Part shown: one piece after another, positions 48,901 to 59,100 of the stretch
Layout of the letters: every line of letters begins with the position of its first letter
Position numbering within the stretch: the first letter of the stretch is position 1
Assembly: GCF_002078875.1 (NCBI RefSeq)
Contig: NC_034421.1
Location: 7,524,365-7,588,364 of the forward strand
Direction: 5' to 3'
Source of the DNA: Numida meleagris
Taxonomy: Eukaryota > Chordata > Aves > Galliformes > Numididae
Length of the DNA: 64,000 bases
The notes under the pieces: model-generated
Database searches by the model: none
What the model was told of the DNA's origin: nothing
Seen by the model: only the letters and a program-made list of their open reading frames with translations
Program-made: the position numbers and the translations under genes

Positions 48901-51900
48901 AGTTATGGCTACAGAACACGTACAGGAATTTGCATGCTTCTCTGACTATGCCAGAGAGCTGGTTTGTCACTGGAAGGTGCCTCCACAGCTGAACTGCTCC
49001 AAGGAATTCCTGCTCTACTACGAGGTGGAGCTTCTTGCTCTCAGGTGAGTGCTTAATAAGATTTTCCTTCATTGTCATTGGAACTTTATGTATTCTATAG
49101 CCATTACTAGCTTTGATTCCATCCCTCTGCCATGGGTGCCTGGGACAAGATGTAGTCAGGGCTGACCTCATTGCCGGGAGGAAGATGTGTTCTGGAATTA
49201 ACATTATGCTCTGTTCAGTGGACTACTCTTCTGCAGACCTCCCTGCATTCTTGGCACAGAGTATTTGTCAAGTAGTGCTTGTAGAAGTGGTAGTGGTCTC
49301 ATAAGTGTACTGAACCTTCATTTCATGAGAAACCATGCATGATTTACGAGGCTGTAGCATGCAGTACAACTCATTGTTCACAGACTGTTTGCTGCCTTCT
49401 GCAGCAGGGGCTGTATTCTTGCCTTCTCCTACAGAGGAAGACAAGTCTGAGCCTTCCTGTTCCTCTCCATATGATTTCTCCAGAGAGACTTCCAAGTAAC
49501 CTTGCTGTGTACACTGCAATAAAACTGTTCCCATAATAGGAGGGCATGAGTCCATTCCTTCAGAGGTGGAGTATGTGATGAAGGTTGCTTTTAGGGTTAA
49601 CTTTTCTTATCTAGATTCTTAGCTTTTCATTAGTGGAACACCAAGGGGTGTCTGGGGAGGATGGAGGTTTGGAAGTTGTGAGGACTTAGCTTTGTTTTGG
49701 ATTTGTTTGGACTAAACATTTCTACAAACTGCATTTCTACAAAGCTTGCTTGTATCAGATTTGACTGGCTCCACACACTGGGAAGCTTGATGCCAACACT
49801 TTCAAGAAATAGCAGGCCATGCTGTGTAAACACTCGTATCGTTTTCTACCTGTTTTTCAGAAATGTGTGCCTCCCTGAGGATGGAAAAGAGAGTTTCACA
49901 TGCACTTGCACAATATATTCTGATTATTTTGTATCAGGCCTCAACTATATTCTAGCTCTACAGTTCAATGGGACCAGTGTGTGGAATTCCACTGTTAGAC
50001 CAGCCAAAGTTGGTAAGAAACTGTTTATTTTGTCACCAGGACATCTAGTTTCAGGCTTTGCAATCCTAGCTAACTCCTTGTTAGTGCTACCAGAAGAGTT
50101 TTCCTTAATAGATGTGGAAAACGTGAAATTTGTAATGCTGGCTTAAATGAGAAGTCCATTTGGCTTAGAAACCTGATTCTGAGTAGATTCTTAAGGGAAG
50201 AATACAAGTAATGGGGCAAGCAGAATGGTTCTCCCGCTAGCTTTACCCTCTCAGCTGCCAGCCATCCACAATTTGGGGGCTTACATGTGTATTTAGAGAA
50301 TTTCACTTGTTGCTGTAGAATTCAAGGATGAAGAGGAAGGCACTACTTCCAGTTTCTAGAATGCTAAGCTATCCCTACTGAAATTCTTCCATTCCTGTCT
50401 CTGTCATCTTCTGATGATTAAAAAGTTAATGACCCTGCTCTTTCACAGGACAAAGCATAGATACAGTTCCTATTTCTCTGTCAGCACCTGGTTTGTTTAA
50501 GCCAATATGTGTTTGTAACACTGTCACCTCAAACACTCAGAAGTCATTCACATGCCTTGGGCAGACGTTCATCTACAGTGATGGTCTGATTTTTTTCCTA
50601 CCTGATGTCACTGTGACTCACCAGCAGAATAAGCAGGAGCCTGCATCAGTTTCTAAGACACAGGTAGCCAGGACTGTCTGACTGCAAAGTGGTGAGAAGT
50701 TGTATGCCCACCATATGGCACAGCATGTTATTGTGAGGGTGCGGGTTGTCACCGTTTCCTCAGATTGGAAGCTGCATTCAGTGCAGCAAAAGTAGAATTT
50801 GAAGTTTCTTCAGCCAGCCTGAATTTTCAGTGCTTGTTGATGAATACCTCACAGTTGTGCTGTTTTGGCCTCTGTATCCTTGCACTAGAGCTTAGTGAAA
50901 AGGGCTGAAATGCATCAACTCAGACATTTTGGCCTCTGGTGAATGTTTTTTGTCTCTGCTTCTTTCCACCAGCACTTCTACATTGTCATGTTCCCCTTAA
51001 TTGTATTTTTTTTTTTTAAACTTACAGTTAAGCCAAGGGCTCCCAAAAATCTTGCCGTTGAGAAATCTGAGAATGGTAATTTCAATCTGAGCTGGGAGGA
51101 GAGCTACACTGATTCATCTGTACTTTTTGGACAGTCAGTCATCTATGAAGTAAAATACTGGAGCAAGCAGCGCCCAGGACAGGTAAGAGACAGCTCGTCT
51201 CATTTTCTATCGCTGGAGCTTCAAGGTCCAAAAGTCTTGAAGGACTTTGAAACCATTTCATGAACAATGGTGTAAGGGCCAGCGAGGGCAAGCCCCACAC
51301 TGTTTCTGAGCACATACTTTGTGTTGGTCTCATTCCCAAGTCAGTTCAGACAGGGCCTTAAAGGACTGGAACTTTCCTGACTACTGCCCCAAAGGGACCA
51401 GCTGCTCACAGGGAGACAGGGTGGAGACTGGAAAATACAATGCTTCTGTTACCTGACTTCGGGAAGCTGGAGGCAGTTTGTGACACTGGTGCACTTGAGA
51501 CATTTCAAACACCCTTCTGATCTCTGCAGCATTGTAGGGCAGGGCTTATTCTGCGAGGGGAAGAACGTGTGTGGTGGCATGTCAAAAATATGACCCCTTC
51601 ATGACAGCACAATAGCACATAGCGAATAATGTGTGCAGTCATTCACTTGCTCGTTTATGAAAGGTCACAGAAATGTATAACACAGTTGGTATCTAATTAC
51701 TGTCACAAGCCCTACTCCCCATAAAGAAATCAGTGACCTCTTACTTTATAACCTTCTTTTCAGGTTTCTGTGGTCCCAGTTAGCTACCAGACAAGAAGCT
51801 TTGAAATTACTGCAAGCTTCTTGCAGAGAGGCTATGATTACACTGCAAGTGTACGGTGTAAGTATGTAGAATACCCAGCCTACTGGAGTGACTGGAGTGA

Positions 51901-54900
51901 TGGAGTTGAGTTTCACTATGGTAAGTATTATAACTAATCACAGCTTGGTATAAGAAGAGATATTTAAACTTAAATAAATAAAAGCAAGTGGGTATAAATG
52001 AGCAAGAGACAACTGAGTGGAAAATTAAGCAATACTTCCATCATTAGAGGGGTGAGGCTCTAAAAATAGTATTTCCGAAGAGCAGCAGAGAAGGCAAGAA
52101 GCACAGCTGCACTACAGTTCCGTTCCAGGGACTACACGATGGGTTTGTTTCTGAGGGCTGACAAATGGCTTCACAATACACGTGGCTGTCCCAGTTCCTA
52201 AATCACTGATGGTAGGAAACTGAGGTATCTGCGTTGACCTTTAGATGTGACACACGCCACTGGCACTGGTAGCTGTGTACGTTCTGTTGTTTATCTGCAA
52301 AGGCTTTGCTTTACATCCTTTAAAGTAGTGTTATTTTGGTGTTGGATTAGGTATTGTTAGTACATGTATATGCACATGCATATGTAAATATACCTATTTA
52401 TTTAATAGATCATCAAGTAACATCTGAAGACATCCTGCAGATGGCTGTTCCTGTATCTTGCATCCTGATCATGGCAGTAGCTGTAATTTGTTATTTCTGT
52501 TTTGCCAAGTAAGTGTCATACTGTTCGTGGGCTTTAGAGACAAACACTTCACACAGATATCAGTATTGCAGTTGCTTAGCTGAATGTCTAGTAATACAGG
52601 AATCTAATGATTTTTCCTTAGCACCTTTATCTCAAATTCTGTGTGCAAACATCTTTTAAACATGAATCTGCTGCACTCTGTCATTTTCTGAAAAGACTGA
52701 GTGTTTTCTACTAATCTCACTAGAATGGGCTTGTTACAGCATTAAAATAGGCTGTAGCTATGGGTCTTTTAGTTTTGAATCTCAGTCTTTGCTGGAGTTC
52801 CAGTAATGATGGCTGAATACGTGTATTTCTTTTTACATTTTTAGTGGCAATATGAAAGTGGGATCCTGTCTGTTTCACATGTCATTTTAAGGGTGATTGG
52901 AAGAACTTGTGACTGTGGTTGTGTAGAGCAGTCATACACAAAACATAAAGTTAGTGCAAATATGTTTATGAAAAGCAGCATTTGGAGATGCAGAGAACAA
53001 GTACTTCCCTCTTCTGCTCTAGGAAGTGTATGCTGATCAAGCCAAAATTCAGTTAAAGCAAACAATTTTCATTCTTGTCTTGCAGAGTGAAGAAAGAATG
53101 GTGGGATCAAATCCCAAACCCAGCAAAGAGCCATTTGGTTGTAAAAAATGTCAAGGTAATATAAGATCTTTGCAAAATATACCTTTTCCTGATCACCAGA
53201 AATGGAATACGAAATATGTGCTCTTGGCTGGCTAGTGTGGGAAATACTAAAAACATTTTGGGTGTCCTAAAATTTCTCTCTGTTTTACTAGTTTTCAGTC
53301 TTGAGCTACATTGATGAAATGAAGTTCCCTTTCTATGATTCGAAGCAGAGTCACATGGAAAAGCAAACGTAAGTAAGATAAATGGAATGAAGTGACAACC
53401 TCTGCTTTACAGCATAAAATATTTTCCTATTACATAAACATTCTGTCCTTTCCTTTTTTGTTTCAAAAAACAGAAGCTGCAAGAACTGTCTGGCTCAGAG
53501 TTTGTCAAGCCAAAACTTCAAGGAAAAAGATAACATCAGTAACATTGAGAAATCTTGCAGTTGCTGCAACAAGCCTGGAGAGTGGTTTCCAAAAGGCATT
53601 AATGCAGTTTTAACCCCTGAGACTGTTCTTGTTGAAGAGTCTGTAGAAATCTGTGAGTGTTTAACAGACATTGAGGCGGAGAGCCAGGAAAAGACCAGCG
53701 ACCAGATCGCCGTATTTGGGTCTTGTGAGTGCAGTGTCAGCCCTCTCAGAGAGCACACTGAGCACAATGATGCACTAGCTAACATGTTCATGGAGCTCTT
53801 GGCAGATGAAAAAGGCATGCAAGATGATAAAGAGCCAGGCATTATTACAAGTGAAAATAAAACCTTCCAGAAACTTGAGTCAGAAAATCCTTCTCAAAAA
53901 AATCCAAAAGTAAGTGCAGTCCAGAGTCAGCAGTCACAGTCAGCTTCTCATTTCACGGAAGCCTCTCAGGATGAGTACAATTGCAGTACAACCAGCAAGA
54001 AGTCAGCACAATCAGAAGAATCCTTTGAATCTGGCTATCGGAGCTCCAGCACAAATTCTGCTTCTCTGGATGCAAGAGATAGTCCCTGTATGCTTCAACA
54101 AAGCCTTTTGCCATGCAGTTCTGAAAGTCAGCATGACTCATCTGTGCTTATTTGGGAATCTCTAAATAAACCAGCCTTTGAAGGAATAAGCAGCCCTGCA
54201 TACAAGAGCTTTGATACCCTCATATCTCCACCTGTGGAGCCCTGTAGCTCTGCATACAAGAGCTTTGATGCCATAATGTCTCCATCTGCGGAGCCTTGTG
54301 GCTCTGCATACAAGAGCTTGGACACCCTTATGTGTCCATCTGTGGAGCCCTGTGGGTCTGCATACAAGAGCTTTGATGCCTTAGTGTCTCCATCTGTGGA
54401 GCCCTGTGGCTCTGCATACAAGAGCTTGGACACCCCTGTGTCTCCATCTGTGGAGTCCTGTGGCTCTGCATACAAGAGCTTTGATGCCCTAATGTCTCAG
54501 TCTGTGGCTAACAGTAGCTTGAATATGCATTTTGAAAATATGTGCTCCTTACCATCTTTAACCCCGTCTTCAGAGACACATGCAAACGATGGAGTTTCAG
54601 CTTTCCTACCAGAGGAGGAAATTCATAAGCAAGCAACGTATCAAAATCTTCAAAAGGAAGGCAGCGTGCTTTCTTGCCCTGCTGGACTTCAGCCATCTGG
54701 TTATAAACCTTTTGATGCTGCAGTTAAATGTAGTGGGGCGCAATTTGACAATAGCAGCGAGGTTATCTCAGAGTCACTGTGCGAACCCTTAGTTCATCTT
54801 CTGTACAACAGCCTGAGAGAAACACCTCCAGGTAACATAATCTGTGAACCTGACCAGCAGACAGATGGCCATGTGTGTTTGATTGCACAGGACTTCCATT

Positions 54901-55529
54901 CTGGCATTGCCCCAGGTGTAGGCTCTAGTGAGAAAGTCACACACAGTAGTAGTGATGACAGCCTTTCGATTGTCAGCTCTAATGAGCTGTTAAGCGATAA
55001 TGGAGATGAAAACACCAGCAGAGACAAACAGCTGTCTCATTTCTTAGAGCTGAACTGTCAAGATTTTAATGGAGAGAGAACTATAAAGGAAACAAAACAT
55101 AATGACTTTAACTGTTGTGAAGGAGTGGAAGGGAGCAGCAGTAACAGAATAAATCCTGACTTCCAGCGTGCCCCACACAACCATTTGAGGAAGTTTGGAA
55201 ATGCAGAGGAAAAAAAAGGGGTGGCAAACAGAAGGTGTAGCTCAGCTAACGTACCTGAAGAAGCACCGGACAGCATTGTGCTAGCCTTAAAAACTGCGGA
55301 AGAGCCCCTGGAGCTCTTGGTCTCAGACGAGTTGTCAGCTCCTCTTTGTGCAGATAACCCTCATCCTTCTGATTCTCACACCACTTGCACTGGGAGTTCC
55401 GGTCTGGCACCTGCAGTTAAAAAAAGCCCATCAGAACTATTAAGGGAAAACAACAAGAAGAACGAGAAAAAAGTTAAACTTCTACAAGCTCTTGCCCAGG
55501 AGGACAGCTGTTACATGAAGGTCGCCTAG
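45865..55529 (+). CDS. IL4R: interleukin-4 receptor alpha chain, complete coding region
   Basis: Nine coding exons join in frame: 45865-45931, 48903-49044, 49861-50012, 51028-51182, 51764-51920, 52409-52508, 53086-53155, 53292-53368 and 53474-55529 (stop TAG), giving 991 residues (human 825). The protein binds IL-4 with the common gamma chain or, with IL13RA1, IL-4/IL-13, and signals through JAK1 and STAT6. Seen in order: signal peptide (1 to about 20); cytokine-receptor domain 1 with six cysteines (34, 44, 54, 73, 84, 86) and sequons at N53, N106 and N112; domain 2 from VKPRAPKNL (121) to the WSDWS box (213-217); membrane span about 236-257; Box 1 in VKKEWWDQIPNPA (259-271), almost identical to human; then the last exon with a six-unit AYKS(F/L) tandem repeat (Tyr 550-640), GYKPF (Tyr717), LLYNSL (Tyr751) and the conserved C-terminus YMKVA (human YMRVS). 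The start is the first of two adjacent ATGs at 45865. The extra length is in the cytoplasmic tail, which is otherwise poorly conserved. Confidence 0.95.
45932..48902 (+). other. IL4R intron after the signal-peptide exon
   Basis: A 3-kb intron with a (GT)n tract (46754-46768), an A-rich run (about 46819-46850) and a T-run near 47190. No other exon or transposon was recognised. Confidence 0.6.
46754..46850. repeat. (GT)n and A-rich simple repeats
   Basis: GTGTGTGTGTGTGTG is followed about 50 bases later by an 11-base A run, CAACA and a 12-base A run. These are simple sequence. Confidence 0.8.
54198..54518 (+). repeat. IL4R: six-unit 54-base in-frame tandem repeat in the IL4R cytoplasmic tail
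   Basis: GCATACAAGAGCTT(T/G)GA recurs at exactly 54-base spacing: the Tyr codons begin at 54201, 54255, 54309, 54363, 54417 and 54471. Each unit encodes 18 residues of the type AYKSFDALVSPSVEPCGS. Position 5 alternates F, F, L, F, L, F. The last unit degenerates after MSQSV. The motif resembles the tyrosine sites of mammalian IL4R (NPAYRSF for IRS, and GYKAF/GYKPF for STAT6). The first unit is preceded by SSP, like the NPAY context. The array is in the expected place in the tail but the copy number is expanded. Confidence 0.95.
54699..54713 (+). other. IL4R: conserved GYKPF STAT6-type docking motif
   Basis: The motif encodes GYKPF with Tyr717, identical to one of the human STAT6 recruitment sites (GYKPF in mammalian IL4R), followed by DAAVKC. 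It confirms that the tail is orthologous and anchors the neighbouring tandem repeat as a variation on the same motif. Confidence 0.85.
54798..54815 (+). other. IL4R: ITIM-like motif LLYNSL
   Basis: Residues 749-754 fit the ITIM consensus (I/V/L)-x-Y-x-x-(I/V/L), with Tyr751. The human tail has an ITIM (IVYSAL) in the corresponding distal region, which recruits SH2 phosphatases such as SHP-1. The match is by position and consensus, so function is inferred. Confidence 0.65.
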
Positions 55530-55936
55530 CCATGTTTCCCAAGACAACCAAAACCACCTTTGGAAATGAACTGCAAGGCAAATTAAATTGTGCTTTATTA
55601 TTCTAGTCGTGCCTCCAGTGAGGGCTGCTGCAGTTCAGACATGGATTCACTGGGTTGTAACGCTCATGCCTGCTGCTGGACAATCAGCTGGTACATGAGG
55701 CAGACCCTTGGGTACAGAAGGGGCTAGCACCTAACAAAAGGAGCTACTGTACTCTCAGGGAGGCGAAGCCAGAGCGGAACTTTCTCTGGTTGTGATCTTT
55801 CTCTGAAAGTGAGCAGGAGCTGCATCAAGTTGGAGTTCTTGTTCAGCACAGCTCCTGTGGTTGTTGCTCTGGTTCTGTGTGTTGCTTGGAAGGCACAAGA
55901 GATGACATGGACGGTGCTGATGCACCTGGAGGTGAG

Positions 55937-55985
55937 ATAGAATCATAGAATGGTCTGGGTTGGAAGGGAGCTTTAAGAGGAAGTG
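55937..55985 (-). mobile_element. CR1 LINE 3' tail, antisense, in the IL4R 3' untranslated region
   Basis: 'atagaatcatagaatggtct' and 'gggttggaagggagctttaa' are the reverse complement of the CR1 3' terminus (the ATTCTATGATTCTAT tail and the 'ccttccaaccc' block). Only about 50 bases are left. Confidence 0.85.
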
Positions 55986-56096
55986 ACTGATTTGCACTGA
56001 TGGCATCGCACCTTCAAATATTTCTTTACTGGGGGTGTCCCGTGTACCTGGCACCAGAATGTGGTATGTTTCTATATTTGCTCAATCAAGATCTGA

Positions 56097-56102
56097 AATA
56101 AA
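56097..56102 (+). terminator. IL4R: IL4R polyadenylation signal (AATAAA)
   Basis: A canonical AATAAA about 570 bases after the stop codon, followed by T-rich sequence. It is the first clear signal downstream of the coding region. Confidence 0.65.
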
Positions 56103-56119
56103 GATTACTGTTATTTGGT

Positions 56120-59100
56120 CTTAAGAAATTACTTTTATTGATGTTCGGTTTCTTACTTTAGAAGTGAACAGATATTTCACACTTACACCGTTGTAAATGG
56201 AATCAGATATTTCTAAATTGTTTTCTCTGAAAGTTTACTGGTTTATGGTCAGACTGCGTAAGTTCATGATTGTTCCTTGGCTTCTTGTTTTTGTCCAGTC
56301 ACAGTGGAAACTGTGCCTGCAGCTTTTAAGCTCTTGTTGGATAATTGTTCCAGAAGTTATACTCATGACTCTGTATTGTTCTAGGGCATTATCGTGTATG
56401 TTGATGTTGTAAATTCCACCTTAGTACGTTGGCAGTGGCCCAAAGTAATTAAGACAATTATTTTATTTGCGTAAAAGTACATATGTACTCATTAATTAGA
56501 AAACTCTGTTGGCATTGCCATTCATAAAGAAGGAAAGAGAACAGATCTGTGACTGCTGCACAGAAACTCATTTACTGCATTTTGTAAGATTTGTGTCCAG
56601 CAATTCTTCAAATTCCAGGCTGGCTCGGCAGCAGAGGTGTTTATGCATCAATTTTGCAGCAGTAAAAAGTGGTATATAAGCCCGGGAAGGAGACTCAGAG
56701 TGAAGTGTCTGTATTTGCATGTGACAATTAACACGTGTGGTTTAGCCAACTAAAGTGCTGATGAGCATGGTAGTAATTTTTTTTAATTGAAAATATGAGG
56801 ATGAATTTTATTTTGATATGGATGATCTTCAATCCTCAGAAATGCTCTTTGTGAAGGCAGGCAGTGCTGAAGTGGGAAGTCTGTGGAGCACAAAGGTGAA
56901 GAGGCCTTCCAGGACTCTAAGCAAATTCATTAAAATGGCGGGGCAGGGACGTGCACGAAGGCCATGGTCTGTTTCATGATTAAGCTGACTCACTTCCTGA
57001 AATCCTAACAAAAAGATTAAGCAAACCCCCCATTATTGCAGCTACCCAGAATGGATTACTCACTGTTTGCAGTAGTAGTACAGGGCTGTGAATGGAGGCA
57101 CAGTGCTGCTTTCTTCCCCTTCTGTCTCTGCTCTCACCCACATGCTCTTGGGGGAGCATAGGGATGCCTGCACTTGGCTGGAGCAGCCAAGAGAGCTCTG
57201 CTCAGACTAGGATTGCAAGGCTGTTTACTGCAGCAGTTCCTCTGCTGAGCCCCAGCTTCGTTCTCACTTTCTATTTTTAACTTATTTATATTTTCCCAAC
57301 ATAGCTGCATGCTCCTGTCTGCTCGTTTCCATTGGAAGATGTTGTGTTCTTGAGTATTCAACATCAGCCCTTCCTTCAAGATTTCTCTGGTGAAATCAAA
57401 CTGCAGCTCTTTGGGAAGGAGCAGCCCTGTTCTCACGCCTTGGCAGAATCCAGGACTGGTGTTTAAACACCAGGACTGTGTGCAGCTGGCCTGCCCGCCC
57501 CTGTGCTATGGGGCGTAGCATGTATGTGACTCAAGTGTGATCTCAGCGTTCCATCTCCCACTTCCTCTGCTTCTGCAATCTAGAGCTATTGCTATAGGCT
57601 GCCAAATCACGGCTGTGCTTCAAATGGCAAGTTTGAGGCTTAAGATTAAGGTCTGCTGGGAGGGTGTGAGAGTTCTGACTTTTAGGACTGGCAGAATGTG
57701 TATTGGCCTGAACCACACCACCTGGGAGCTGGTCCCTGTTTGGGAGGGTGAGGAGCTTCAAACCTGAAGGATGAGACCCTCCAACCATGGCCTTTTTACC
57801 TAGTAGATTACCAGGACAGAGAACTGCCTCTTGCAGTTGAGCGTCTTTTCAGTGTTTCTCAGTTTGTTTTGTAAGACTGAAGTGCAAATGGAGGCTTTTG
57901 CTGACTTTCAGCCAAGCTCTCAGGCCGTGCATTACTAACTCACAGTTGTTCCACCTCTATGTCATCCTTACCTGTCTGCACACCCAGTGTTAGCAACCTG
58001 ACTCATTGTCCTGAGTGGGTAAAACGAGTTCCTAAGGAAAGCAGATGTATTCCCAGTTCAGGAGGAACTCGTTCTGATATGCTGTTTTTCCTCTGCAGAG
58101 AATGTTAACGTGGTTTTGTTTTTTTTCCTTCTTTCTAAACATCTTTTAGCATCTTAGGAATAAGCACCTGAACTGAGCAGTTGCATTCAAATTCCTCTCA
58201 GCCACAAGTGTTGTCATTGGAAAACACAATAACCTCAAGAGGAGGGTGCGAGAAATATGGGATTCCACAGACCTGTGAAACGAGTTAACCCAGGGCAGGG
58301 GCGTGTTGTGAGCTTTTGTAAGAGCTTGTGGCATCAACCTGTGTTGTTCAAGCAGGGTGCAAGGACATCCAAGTGCTTATCCCTTAGTGGACGGCGACTG
58401 AGAGGATGGTTTGCTTTCTCCAAACCATGTCTTTCCTGTAGGAAACTCCTTTAGCATGACCTTTGCTGTTTGTGCTCTGACAGAGGTGCTTCCTTCCAAT
58501 GTGTGTAAATTTGCATGCAGATGCTTTCCCATAGAACAGGTGGTTTGGGCTAATTCTCGAGGGCACTGTGCCCATGCAGTGCAAGTGTGTGTGTGTGTAT
58601 GTGTGCACACACAGATCACTTCCCCACCTCTGCAGACTGAGTACAGGCTCTGCCCCAGCATCCCACATGGCGATGTATCACAATCACATTATCGTGCATT
58701 TCATCTGTTTTTCCCCATGCTATGACCGAAGCAGCCATCTCATGCTGTGAGATTTTCACCATTTGCAGCCAGTGCACACAGCCTTCAAGGCCTTGTCCGA
58801 GCTGTGATGGCAGTCAGGAGCGAAACCCCAGCTCAGAACCATCTTGCTGGCAGAGGAATGGGGCTGATGCACCAGTCGAGTTCTCAGCTGCAGCACTGTT
58901 GTCCTTACTGGTATCTCAAAGCAGATTGCTCCGAAAGACAGCAAACAGGCAAGTAAAGGAGAATGCACCTCCCAGGCGCCTGGCTTAAAGCTTGCTGAAT
59001 TGCTATACCTCAGTGTGTCGTCCTAGAGCTCCTAATGACAGCCAGCGTCAGCATCAGTGGTTTGCAGAGTCTCACCTGTTCTTGGACAAGATGAGGATGC

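Larger units (their letters stand above)
55530..56102 (+). other. IL4R: IL4R 3' untranslated region
   Basis: This runs from the stop codon to a canonical AATAAA at 56097-56102. It contains a short antisense CR1 tail (55937-55985). The open frames here are not conserved. Confidence 0.7.

Noticed and set aside
54128..54475. 115-codon minus-strand frame with a repeated YAEPQGSTDGD pattern
   Set aside because: It is the antisense shadow of the IL4R tandem repeat. A 54-base repeat keeps any frame open that is open in one unit.
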